Assembly (NCBI GenBank): GCA_003489345.1
Contig: DNIT01000160.1
Coordinates: 13,428-26,028 of the forward strand
Origin: Pelotomaculum sp.
GTDB taxonomy: Bacteria > Bacillota > Desulfotomaculia > Desulfotomaculales > Pelotomaculaceae
Length of the DNA: 12,601 nucleotides
Reading direction: 5' to 3'
In this document: positions 6,170-12,601 of the stretch, in pieces
How the letters are laid out: the number at the start of each line of letters is the position of its first letter
Numbering within the stretch: position 1 is the stretch's first letter
The notes under the pieces: generated by a model
Told to the model about the DNA's origin: nothing
What the model saw: only the letters and a program-made list of their open reading frames with translations
Database searches by the model: none
Made by a program: the position numbers and the translations under genes

Positions 6170-7801
6170 GTGAAAAGACATTGTTTTTTATCTATGCTTT
6201 TAAGTTTGGTGTTCTGCCTGGCTGTCACTAACGCAGCTTTCGGGGAAACACAAACTTCGGCCAAGCAGTTGTTCCTAACCGATTTGAAGAATAACGATAT
6301 TGTGGTAAGTGGTATACCTTACCATATCTATTCCGGAACATCAGTTTTGGAAATTGAAGAATTTAAGACGAATTTGCCCGACAGTGAAACAGCCGTGCAG
6401 CTGCTGACCCGTGCCAGGTTGAAGTTAGACTCCAAGGTTGACGGCCCTGCTGAAAAGATGGAAACAAAATATACGCTTACCCTGGGCGGGAAAAACCGCA
6501 GCGGCTCCTTATTTATGGATAGCGACAAAATGATTGTATCAACAGAGTTCATGGACCTGATTAAGGACTTGTACCAGGCGCCTGACCCCAGCCAATTAAC
6601 CCTGCCCCGTTATGTCTATTTTACCGGGCTAGCCGACGCCGGGGTTTGGGACAGCATGGTCCAGCCTGAAATTTCACCGGCCCTGGAGGAAATGCTTCTA
6701 TTTATCTTTGAAGCAATACCGGAGCATTACTATCAGCTTTCTCCTGCCGAAAAAACAATAAAATTACAGATAGACCGGAACGGATTGCCGGAGGTCATAC
6801 GCTCTTTAACATTCAAGGCTATTGACGAGCCGGAGCGGTTCGCCGGCCTGGTGTTTAATATTTTAACCGCCTTCGATCCTACAATAAGTGAGGAAGATGA
6901 CAATCAAGGTGTTTTGGAAATATTGGGAATGTTGGAAGACCTCAAAGAAGTGGTTGATACTCCTGACAGTCCCGATCAAATGCTGGAGATGCTGGGCGAC
7001 AAACTGACCTTCAACCTGGTTATTGAGTCCTCCCTGCTGCCGGCAGGCCCGGACAAATTTCTCTTTGAGCTTGGTATGAATGACTTGGGCACATCGACCA
7101 ATATCCGCATCGACAGCACAACCCAGGGCGGCAAAGAAAACATAAGCGGTACCGGACTTGTTTCCTTCAACTTAACAGATAAAACAGAAGGGTTCAGCCT
7201 TGATGGAAAAATAAGCCAGGATCTCCGCCTGACTAAGGCTGAATACCGCACCAACTGTATAATAGATTTTAATTTTAGCGAAAGCAGCGACGAGGACAGC
7301 TACCTGCTCTTAAGCCTGAAAGGAACAGATCGCTACAAACCTGAAAAAAGTGTTGCCATAAGCCTCCCCGAACTTACCCCGGAGAACAGTATGGATCTCA
7401 CAGAGGTAGGCAACAAACCGGCTCTATTCCATGAGGAGGTGCAGGTAGTCCTTGACGGAGAAGCGCTCTCCTTTGACGTGGACCCCTTAATCCAAGAAGG
7501 CAGGACCATGGTCCCGATCCGCGATCTGGCGGAAAAACTCGGCTTTACAGTCGTTTGGAGCGAGCCCAATCAAGTCGTTATGACCGATGGAGATACCACT
7601 ATCTCCATATTCCTGGGTGAACAGACCTACACTGTTAACGGTACCCGAAAGCACCTGGATGTTACCCCTTTTGCAAGCGAGGGGAGAGTGATGGTCCCGG
7701 TGCGGTTTATTGCCGAGGAGTTAGGCTGTATGGTTTACTATAGTGAGGCTACAAATACTGTGTTCATCAACCATAAGGCAAGTACCCGCGTCATTCCCTA
7801 G
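6170..7801 (+). CDS. Secreted protein with C-terminal stalk (copper amine oxidase N-like) domain
   Basis: The 543-residue product begins with a typical signal peptide: K and R at positions 2-3, a hydrophobic core to about residue 22, and a probable cleavage after NAAFG. No good lipobox is present (LVFC is a poor match), so it is probably exported rather than lipid-anchored. The middle region (about 30-410) is not a family I recognise; it is acidic and has beta-strand-like patterns. Residues about 424-536 form a copper-amine-oxidase-N/stalk domain with two repeats, marked by EGRTMVPIRDLAEKLGF and EGRVMVPVRFIAEELGC. This domain is very common on cell-surface proteins of clostridia and is thought to serve wall attachment or display. 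The start is GTG at 6170, with a G7 run (6157-6163) upstream as ribosome binding site. It converges with rarD. Confidence 0.88.
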   Translation: MKRHCFLSMLLSLVFCLAVTNAAFGETQTSAKQLFLTDLKNNDIVVSGIPYHIYSGTSVLEIEEFKTNLPDSETAVQLLTRARLKLDSKVDGPAEKMETKYTLTLGGKNRSGSLFMDSDKMIVSTEFMDLIKDLYQAPDPSQLTLPRYVYFTGLADAGVWDSMVQPEISPALEEMLLFIFEAIPEHYYQLSPAEKTIKLQIDRNGLPEVIRSLTFKAIDEPERFAGLVFNILTAFDPTISEEDDNQGVLEILGMLEDLKEVVDTPDSPDQMLEMLGDKLTFNLVIESSLLPAGPDKFLFELGMNDLGTSTNIRIDSTTQGGKENISGTGLVSFNLTDKTEGFSLDGKISQDLRLTKAEYRTNCIIDFNFSESSDEDSYLLLSLKGTDRYKPEKSVAISLPELTPENSMDLTEVGNKPALFHEEVQVVLDGEALSFDVDPLIQEGRTMVPIRDLAEKLGFTVVWSEPNQVVMTDGDTTISIFLGEQTYTVNGTRKHLDVTPFASEGRVMVPVRFIAEELGCMVYYSEATNTVFINHKASTRVIP

Positions 7802-7816
7802 CCTACAAATGATAAC

Positions 7817-7846
7817 AAAGTAATTTTGAGCCCAAAATTACTTTTT
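7817..7846. terminator. Bidirectional terminator between the stalk-domain gene and rarD
   Basis: A perfect 12-bp stem (AAAGTAATTTTG / CAAAATTACTTT) with loop AGCC is followed by T residues on the plus strand. It sits 16 nt after the stalk-domain stop and overlaps the last codons and stop of rarD on the other strand, so it can end both convergent transcripts. The T tract is better on the plus strand. Confidence 0.75.
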
Positions 7847-8836
7847 GGAGATACTTCCTTGTTTACCCGTCAAAGGCGTCAGTTTTTCCCGGTTGAACCT
7901 TTGAAAGATATTCTTTTTCAATAACACTGATTCAAGTTGGATAAATAACCTGGTCCTTGCCAGTGAGAAAACCGTCAAAGCAACCCAGATAAAAACAAAG
8001 GACACCATGTGCACAGTAGTGAACGGTTCATGAAAAATAAATACTCCTAAGAGCAGCGCAATGGTCGGGGCGATGTACTGCAAAAAGCCCATGGTCGACA
8101 ACGGGAGTCGCCTGGCACCGCTTGCAAACAAGATCAAAGGCACTGCCGTGACAACGCCGGCCCCGGCTAAAAGAGCTGATATCCCGGGATGAGCAAAGCC
8201 AAAGAATAGGGCCCCGTTGTTATGTACATAATTGAGATAAAGCAAGGCAAACGGGGTCATCATAAGGGTTTCCAATGTTATTCCGGTGATGGCCCCGAGG
8301 TGGATCATTTTTTTGCACAGACCGTATAAACCAAAGGTAATTGCCAGGATCAACGCAATCCAAGGAAAAGCGCCGAAATGAAATGTAAGATTCAACACAC
8401 CAAGCATGGCCAGGCAGAAGGAAACCATCTGCCAAAACGATAACTTTTCTTTCAGAACGATAATTCCCAATAACACGCTAACCAGTGGATTGATGTAATA
8501 CCCCAGGCTCGTATCAATAATATGGTTGCTGTTTACAGCCCAAATATAAGTCAACCAATTCACGCTGATAAGTATAGAGGCTATTATAATGCCGGACAGT
8601 TTTTTTAATTGACAACTGATTTCGCACAGTTCGCTCCAAAAATCTAAAAGCTTTCCGGTTGAAAGCAAGACCACTGCCATAAAGAAAAAAGACCAGGCAA
8701 TCCTTTGTGCCAGTATTTCAGGAGGCGGAACAAGGTCAACCAGCTTCCAGTAAAGCGGCAATACTCCCCACAACAAATAAGCTCCGGCGGTAGCTGCCAT
8801 ACCGATTATTCGTTCGTCTGTTTGTTCAGCTTGCAT
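7838..8836 (-). CDS. rarD: RarD-type EamA (drug/metabolite superfamily) permease
   Basis: This 332-residue membrane protein has about ten predicted transmembrane helices and the RarD sequence pattern: AYLLWGVLPLYWKL near the N-terminus, NWLTYIWAVNSNHIIDTSLGYYINPL around residues 93-118, and the second EamA half with FLQYIAPTIALLLGVFIFHEP near residue 255. RarD was named from a chloramphenicol-sensitivity phenotype; its physiological substrate is not established. A basic C-terminal tail extends beyond the last helix. The ATG at 8836 has AGGGGT 7 nt upstream. The prs terminator and a candidate promoter lie upstream, so it is likely an independent unit. It is not part of the Bacillus version of this cluster. 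Confidence 0.92.
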   Translation of the reverse strand: MQAEQTDERIIGMAATAGAYLLWGVLPLYWKLVDLVPPPEILAQRIAWSFFFMAVVLLSTGKLLDFWSELCEISCQLKKLSGIIIASILISVNWLTYIWAVNSNHIIDTSLGYYINPLVSVLLGIIVLKEKLSFWQMVSFCLAMLGVLNLTFHFGAFPWIALILAITFGLYGLCKKMIHLGAITGITLETLMMTPFALLYLNYVHNNGALFFGFAHPGISALLAGAGVVTAVPLILFASGARRLPLSTMGFLQYIAPTIALLLGVFIFHEPFTTVHMVSFVFIWVALTVFSLARTRLFIQLESVLLKKNIFQRFNREKLTPLTGKQGSISKK

Positions 8837-8865
8837 GATCTTTACCCCTATTTACGAATAAATCT

Positions 8866-8894
8866 ATTTTATGTATTTCTATCTATAAAAGCAA
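8866..8894 (-). promoter_or_regulatory. Candidate SigA promoter for rarD
   Basis: The minus strand reads TTGCTT-N17-TAAAAT (3/6 and 5/6 to consensus), about 30 nt before the rarD ATG. The -35 overlaps the end of the prs terminator. The spacing is ideal but the -35 is weak. Confidence 0.4.
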
Positions 8895-8926
8895 GTGAGA
8901 CAAGGAACAATCCCTGTCTCGCTTGC
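8887..8926 (-). terminator. Intrinsic terminator of the prs transcript
   Basis: Arms GCAAGCGAGACAGGG and CCTTGTCTCACTTGC form a 15-bp stem with two G.U/mismatch positions and a 6-nt loop, followed on the minus strand by TTTT. It lies 71 bp after the prs stop and separates prs from rarD. Confidence 0.8.
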
Positions 8927-8997
8927 ATAATAAGTTTTTAGTAATTACATCGGTCATCACCAGGGAGCAAGTATCGGCGGCAATAACCCTTTTTAAT

Positions 8998-9942
8998 CTA
9001 ATCAAACAATTTGCTCACGGAGAGGTCTTCATGGATGCGGATGATCGCCTCGCCGAGAAGTGGAGCGACAGATAAGACCTTGATTTTATCGATCATTTTT
9101 TCTTTGAGTACAGGGATGGTATTGGTGACAATCACTTCCTTGATGGGCGCCTCGTCGAGCCGTTTTATCGCCGGACCGGACAGGATAGGGTGGGTGCAGC
9201 ACACATAAATATCATTGGCGCCCCATTGTTTTAAAGCCTCGGCCCCTTTGGTAATGGTCCCGGCGGTATCAATGATATCGTCCAGCATGACCACATTTTT
9301 GCCCTTGATTCTGCCAATGATGCTGGAAACTTCCGCCACGTTGGGTTCAGGCCTGCGTTTGTCGATGATGGCGATGGTGGCGCCAATCCGTTCGGCCAGC
9401 TCCCTGGCCCGGGTGACACCGCCCAGGTCGGGTGACACCACTACGATGTTATCAAGACCTATCTGTAAAATATACTCTGCCAGGATGGGAACACCGGGCA
9501 GATGATCAACCGGAATATCAAAAAAACCCTGAATTTGACCGGCGTGCAGATCCATACAGAGGACCCGCCTGGCGCCGCTGGCATTCAAAATATTGGCAAC
9601 CAATTTGGCAGTAATAGGGTCTCGCGCCCTGGTTTTCCGATCCTGTCTGGCATACCCGTAATAGGGCAGAACCGCGGTAATCCGCTTCGCGGAAGCGCGC
9701 CGCACGGCGTCAATCATGATCAGGAGTTCCATCAGGTGCTCATTAACGGGACTGCAGGTGGGCTGCATGATAAAAACATCGGCGCCCCTTACGCTCTCGT
9801 TAATTTTCACCTGGATTTCTCCGTCACAAAAACGGGTGCATTTGGCGTCGCCCACAGATACCCCCAGGTACTGCGCAATTTCTTCAGCCAGTTCGGGATT
9901 GGCATTTCCGGTAAATATTTTTAGCCTCTTGCGAGATGACAT
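8998..9942 (-). CDS. prs: Ribose-phosphate pyrophosphokinase (PRPP synthetase)
   Basis: Prs transfers pyrophosphate from ATP to ribose 5-phosphate to give PRPP for purine, pyrimidine, histidine, tryptophan and NAD synthesis. The 314-residue product has the usual length for class I enzymes. Visible motifs are FTGNANPELAEEIA at the N-terminus, the ATP-binding RQDRK (99-103), the signature DLHAGQIQGFF (131-141), KRRPEPN (195-201, catalytic flexible loop) and the ribose-5-phosphate-binding DDIIDTAGT (221-229). The ATG at 9942 has GGAGG 8 nt upstream. A TTG at 9957 would overlap that ribosome binding site and is unlikely. It follows glmU by 69 bp with no terminator seen between them, so the two are probably co-transcribed, as in Bacillus. 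Confidence 0.97.
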   Translation of the reverse strand: MSSRKRLKIFTGNANPELAEEIAQYLGVSVGDAKCTRFCDGEIQVKINESVRGADVFIMQPTCSPVNEHLMELLIMIDAVRRASAKRITAVLPYYGYARQDRKTRARDPITAKLVANILNASGARRVLCMDLHAGQIQGFFDIPVDHLPGVPILAEYILQIGLDNIVVVSPDLGGVTRARELAERIGATIAIIDKRRPEPNVAEVSSIIGRIKGKNVVMLDDIIDTAGTITKGAEALKQWGANDIYVCCTHPILSGPAIKRLDEAPIKEVIVTNTIPVLKEKMIDKIKVLSVAPLLGEAIIRIHEDLSVSKLFD

Positions 9943-10011
9943 GCCTACTACCTCCAAATGTATTAACCGCAGTGTATTTTAGTGGTTTTCGAAGAGATGG
10001 TCACGTAGACG

Positions 10012-11400
10012 CTAACCATCCCTATCCTTCTCGGCCTTGCTTTTTTTCCTGCTCTCCCAGTCAAGCACCAAGGCTTGCTGGGCTCTTTCCACGCCCAAGG
10101 CGCCGTCGGGTACGTCTCTGGTGATGGTGGAACCGGCTCCGGTTGTCGCGCCGGCGCCTATTTTGACCGGCGCCACCAGGTTGGTGTTGCTGCCTATGAA
10201 AGCCCGGTCACCAATATGCGTGGGCCATTTTTGCCGGCCGTCATAATTGCAGGTAATCGTGCCCGCCCCAATGTTGACCTTCCTGCCGATGGTCGCATCG
10301 CCAACGTAGGCCAGGTGAGGCACCTTGCTGCCGTTACCGATATCTGATTTCTTGATTTCAACAAAGTCGCCCACCTTGACGTCCTCTCCCAGCCTGGTTT
10401 CAGGACGGATATAGGAAAATGGGCCAATTGAACAGCGGTCCTGGATATAGCTTTCAAGAACAATGGAGTTTTGGATCGTTACACCGCTTCCCACCACCGA
10501 GTTTACCAGGCGTGTATCCGGGCCGATGACACAGTCCTCACCTACTGTCGTGCTTCCCTCAATAAAAGTAAAAGGGTAAATGGTGGTGTCCCGGCCGATC
10601 CGCGCCCCGTGGTCTACAAAAGTAGATTGCGGATCAACAACAGTTACCCCCGACTTCATTAGCTCCAAAAGGACTCTCGACCTGATTACCCGCTCCACCT
10701 CGGCCAGTTGGACACGGTCGTTAATCCCGGCTGCCTCGGCCTGGTTTGCCAGAAGCATTGCGCCGACCGCCCTGCCCTCCGCGGCGTAAGTTTTAATAAT
10801 ATCGGTGAGGTAGTACTCACCTTGGGCATTGGCCGGGGTAACTTTGTCCAGTGCCTCAAAAAGACCGGCAGACTCAAAGCAATAAATGCCGGTATTGATC
10901 TCCAGCACCTCAATTTCTTGTGGAGAAGCGTCTTTTTGTTCAACTATCCTTTTTACTCTGCCTTGGTTATCCCGAATCACCCGGCCATAACCGGTTGGAT
11001 CCTCCACCTCGGCAGTCAGCACGGTGGCGACAGATCCTGCGGTCCGGTGTGTCTCCACCAGCCGGGAAAGCGTTTCAGGCTCGATTAGTGGGGTATCGCC
11101 GCATAGTACCAGGAGCTGCCCATTAAAATCCTTTAATAAAGACCTGGCCTGCAACAGAGCATGGGCTGTTCCCAGCTGTTCCGCCTGCAACACAACCCGG
11201 CCCCGGTCCGCCACTTCCCGGGCGACCAAATCCGCGCCGAAACCTACCACTACAATATTCTGTTCCACTCCGGCAGCTGCAACAGCCTCAAGAACATAAG
11301 ACAGCATCGATCTGCCGCAAATCTTATGCAGTACCTTGGGTATCCTGGATTTCATCCTGGTGCCTTTACCCGCAGCAAGAATAACTGCCGCCAGACTCAT
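10012..11400 (-). CDS. glmU: Bifunctional GlcNAc-1-P uridyltransferase / glucosamine-1-P acetyltransferase
   Basis: GlmU carries out the last two steps to UDP-GlcNAc: acetylation of glucosamine 1-phosphate and uridylation. UDP-GlcNAc is the precursor of peptidoglycan and wall polymers. The 462-residue product has a nucleotidyltransferase domain with LAAGKGTRMKS (8-18), QLGTAHAL (75-82), GDTPL with metal-binding D102, and N227 in GINDRV. The left-handed beta-helix acetyltransferase domain follows (about 255-440), with the catalytic histidine H362 in VPHLAYVGD and the NIGAGTITCNYDG stretch (376-388). The C-terminal tail is basic and charged. The ATG at 11400 has AGGAGGT 6 nt upstream. Its position after spoVG and before prs is conserved. 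Confidence 0.98.
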   Translation of the reverse strand: MSLAAVILAAGKGTRMKSRIPKVLHKICGRSMLSYVLEAVAAAGVEQNIVVVGFGADLVAREVADRGRVVLQAEQLGTAHALLQARSLLKDFNGQLLVLCGDTPLIEPETLSRLVETHRTAGSVATVLTAEVEDPTGYGRVIRDNQGRVKRIVEQKDASPQEIEVLEINTGIYCFESAGLFEALDKVTPANAQGEYYLTDIIKTYAAEGRAVGAMLLANQAEAAGINDRVQLAEVERVIRSRVLLELMKSGVTVVDPQSTFVDHGARIGRDTTIYPFTFIEGSTTVGEDCVIGPDTRLVNSVVGSGVTIQNSIVLESYIQDRCSIGPFSYIRPETRLGEDVKVGDFVEIKKSDIGNGSKVPHLAYVGDATIGRKVNIGAGTITCNYDGRQKWPTHIGDRAFIGSNTNLVAPVKIGAGATTGAGSTITRDVPDGALGVERAQQALVLDWESRKKSKAEKDRDG

Positions 11401-11526
11401 CCGGCGACCTCCTTTGCAATGTTCTATAATAATTATGGTGAAAGATTCCCTAAAATATGGTTTACAACGAGAATCTACATTATTAGCATATTCAACAAAA
11501 AAAATTAATTTCCTCTAGCTTTAGAT

Positions 11527-11550
11527 AAAAAGAGCGCTTGTACTCCAAGC
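11527..11550 (-). terminator. Terminator-like hairpin in the spoVG-glmU spacer
   Basis: On the minus strand, GCTTG-GAGTA-CAAGC (6 bp if the flanking C-G pair is added) is followed by a few bases and then TTTTT. The stem is short and the T tract is not directly adjacent, so strength is uncertain. It could end spoVG transcripts or attenuate readthrough into glmU. Confidence 0.5.
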
Positions 11551-11602
11551 GGTTGGAATTTGCCCTGAGGTGGTAAAACGGTGCGCAAGGCATTATCCAA
11601 CC
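11551..11602 (-). other. Nested stem structure upstream of the spoVG-glmU terminator
   Basis: On the minus strand an outer stem GGTTGGA/TCCAACC (7 bp) encloses a symmetric 3x3 internal loop (TAA/AAT). A second stem TGCCTT/AGGGCA (one G.U) then closes a 20-nt loop. The terminator-like hairpin follows directly. This is the shape of an aptamer plus expression platform or a small structured RNA, but I do not recognise a known class. Confidence 0.45.
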
Positions 11603-11641
11603 ATATCCGGAAGCAAGAGCTCTTACTTGTCAATTATTTAA

Positions 11642-11896
11642 TTAAATAGCCATAGTATAGGCCTGTAGAACGGCGGTTTGGATTAATTCACGAGCAATAG
11701 AAGTAATCGGGTGCGCTATGTCACGAAATTCTCCGTCCGGTGTTTTTCTGCTGGGCATCGCCACAAACAACCCGTTTTGCCCTTCAACAACCTTGACATC
11801 GTGAACAACAAAAGAATCATCCAAAGTAACCGAAACAATTGCTTTCATTTTACCTTCTGTTAATACTTTACGGACCCTGACGTCGGTAACTTCCAC
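11642..11896 (-). CDS. spoVG: Septation / sporulation regulator SpoVG
   Basis: SpoVG is a small nucleic-acid-binding regulator that affects septation, sporulation and, in some Firmicutes, capsule and virulence genes. The 84-residue product matches the family closely: EVTDVRVRKV at the N-terminus, FVVHDVKVVEG around residue 30, and the hallmark GLFVAMPSRKTPDGEFRDIAHP at about 43-64. The start is the GTG at 11896, with AAGGTGGTGA 6 nt upstream. An in-frame ATG at 11956 would add 20 residues that the family lacks and would include this ribosome binding site. It lies upstream of glmU as in Bacillus, with a 241-bp spacer containing the hairpins described separately. Confidence 0.95.
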   Translation of the reverse strand: MEVTDVRVRKVLTEGKMKAIVSVTLDDSFVVHDVKVVEGQNGLFVAMPSRKTPDGEFRDIAHPITSIARELIQTAVLQAYTMAI

Positions 11897-11933
11897 GAAT
11901 TTCACCACCTTCCCAAATATGGTTACCGCTCTT

Positions 11934-11963
11934 AAAATAGCTCTTTTCTGCAGCACTTGGCAA
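11934..11963 (-). promoter_or_regulatory. Candidate SigA promoter for spoVG
   Basis: The minus strand reads TTGCCA-N18-TATTTT (5/6 and 4/6 to consensus), giving a leader of about 30 nt before the GTG start with the ribosome binding site included. Confidence 0.45.
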
Positions 11964-11973
11964 ATTCCTTCTT

Positions 11974-12002
11974 ATTTCCAAAATTTTAAGAAAATAATTC
12001 CT
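11974..12002 (-). promoter_or_regulatory. Possible SigH-like promoter for spoVG
   Basis: The minus strand has AAAGGAATT, then TTGGAAATA, resembling the Bacillus spoVG SigH promoter (AGGATTT ... GTGGAATTG). The spacing is about 2 nt longer than in that promoter as I recall it, so support is weak. Confidence 0.25.
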
Positions 12003-12005
12003 TTG

Positions 12006-12601
12006 TTATATTATCTCTGGCAAATAATTGCTTTTCTTTAGTGTGGACACTATTTCCCGGATGTGTTCCTGGTCCCTGGTCTCAAGATCAAGCTGTACTT
12101 CGGCCTGTTTTAAAGGTATGCCCGGTTTAATCCGGTCATGATTTATCGAAATCACGTTGGCATGCGTTTGCGCGACTACCGACAGCAGTTTCTGAAGGCT
12201 GCCCGGCAAGTCAGTCAAGGTTGTCCGCAAGCGGACATAACGGCCTGACTTGGCCAAACCACGCTCGATAATAATGGAAAGAATATTCACATCTATGTTG
12301 CCGCCGCTTAAAACAACTGCGGTATTAGCTCCTGTCAAAGATGTTTTACGATAAATTAATGAGGCCAGGCCGACTGCTCCGGCACCCTCAACCACCAGTT
12401 TCGAACGCTCCAGCAGCATCAGGATAGCGCCGGCAATCTCTTCGTCATCAACGATGATGATATCGTCCACATAACGCCGGATGATCTCGAACGCCAGCTT
12501 GCCGGGCCGTCGTATCGCTATCCCGTCGGCAAAGGTGCTGGTACTGCTGATTTCAATCAAGGCTCCTTCCCGGTATGAGCGATACATGGCCGGAGCGCCC
12601 T
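12006..12601 (-). CDS. ilvA: Threonine ammonia-lyase, C-terminal part (N-terminus beyond the right edge)
   Basis: This PLP enzyme deaminates threonine to 2-oxobutanoate, the first step to isoleucine or a catabolic route. The visible 197 residues are the end of a roughly 400-residue protein of the TdcB/IlvA class with one C-terminal ACT domain. The catalytic part shows GAPAMYRS, ADGIA (24-28), EGAGAVGLAS (71-80) and SGGNID (98-103), which are typical of this fold. The ACT-like regulatory domain runs from about residue 121 to 195 (YVRLRTTLTDLPGSLQKLL...). Whether the enzyme is biosynthetic or catabolic cannot be decided here. It ends 109 bp before spoVG on the same strand; that gap holds the spoVG promoter candidates. 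The lysine that binds PLP is outside the window. Confidence 0.93.
   Translation of the reverse strand, partial: GAPAMYRSYREGALIEISSTSTFADGIAIRRPGKLAFEIIRRYVDDIIIVDDEEIAGAILMLLERSKLVVEGAGAVGLASLIYRKTSLTGANTAVVLSGGNIDVNILSIIIERGLAKSGRYVRLRTTLTDLPGSLQKLLSVVAQTHANVISINHDRIKPGIPLKQAEVQLDLETRDQEHIREIVSTLKKSNYLPEII

Noticed and set aside
9502..9924. 140-codon open frame on the plus strand
   Set aside because: It is antisense to prs, which is unambiguous. No domain is recognised.
11611..11628. Palindrome around AAGAGCTCTT just after spoVG
   Set aside because: It has no loop and no T tract on the relevant strand, so it is not a convincing terminator. It may be chance.
11897..11956. Longer spoVG start at the ATG at 11956
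   Set aside because: It would add 20 residues absent from the family and place the strong ribosome binding site inside the gene.

Overview
The window looks like chromosomal DNA from a spore-forming, Gram-positive Firmicute, probably a clostridial (Peptococcaceae/Desulfotomaculum-Pelotomaculum-like) organism. Three things point there: the gene order spoVG-glmU-...-prs-...-ctc-pth-...-fin-mfd, which is the sporulation/housekeeping cluster known from Bacillus; strong GGAGG-type ribosome binding sites with frequent GTG/TTG starts; and a secreted protein with a copper-amine-oxidase-N-like (stalk) domain. The genus is an inference.

Layout, read in the direction of transcription (mostly minus strand, right to left). 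The right edge holds the C-terminal part of a threonine ammonia-lyase (ilvA). Then come spoVG, a 241-bp spacer with a folded element and a terminator-like hairpin, glmU, and prs followed by a strong terminator. Next is rarD (DMT permease), which has its own candidate promoter. It converges on two plus-strand genes: a secreted stalk-domain protein (6170-7801) and a two-PRC-barrel protein (5117-5950). These three genes separate prs from ctc, which are adjacent in Bacillus. Divergent from the PRC gene runs ctc (general stress protein Ctc/ribosomal protein L25). A repeat- and hairpin-rich spacer follows, then pth, a small PrsW-like membrane protein, fin, and mfd, which runs off the left edge after about 903 codons.

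How the genes fit together: glmU makes UDP-GlcNAc for the cell wall and prs makes PRPP for nucleotides. ctc and pth serve translation. spoVG and fin are developmental regulators. mfd couples transcription to repair. The departures from the textbook cluster are the three-gene accessory block, a PrsW/M82-like gene between pth and fin whose open frame extends upstream to an AUA codon behind a good Shine-Dalgarno, a heptamer tandem repeat with several hairpins between ctc and pth, a terminator-like hairpin inside the mfd leader, and a nested stem structure between spoVG and glmU. I found no phage, IS, CRISPR, tRNA, rRNA or defence genes. No gene-free stretch exceeds 300 bp; the longest are 4092-4368, 11401-11641 and 5951-6169.
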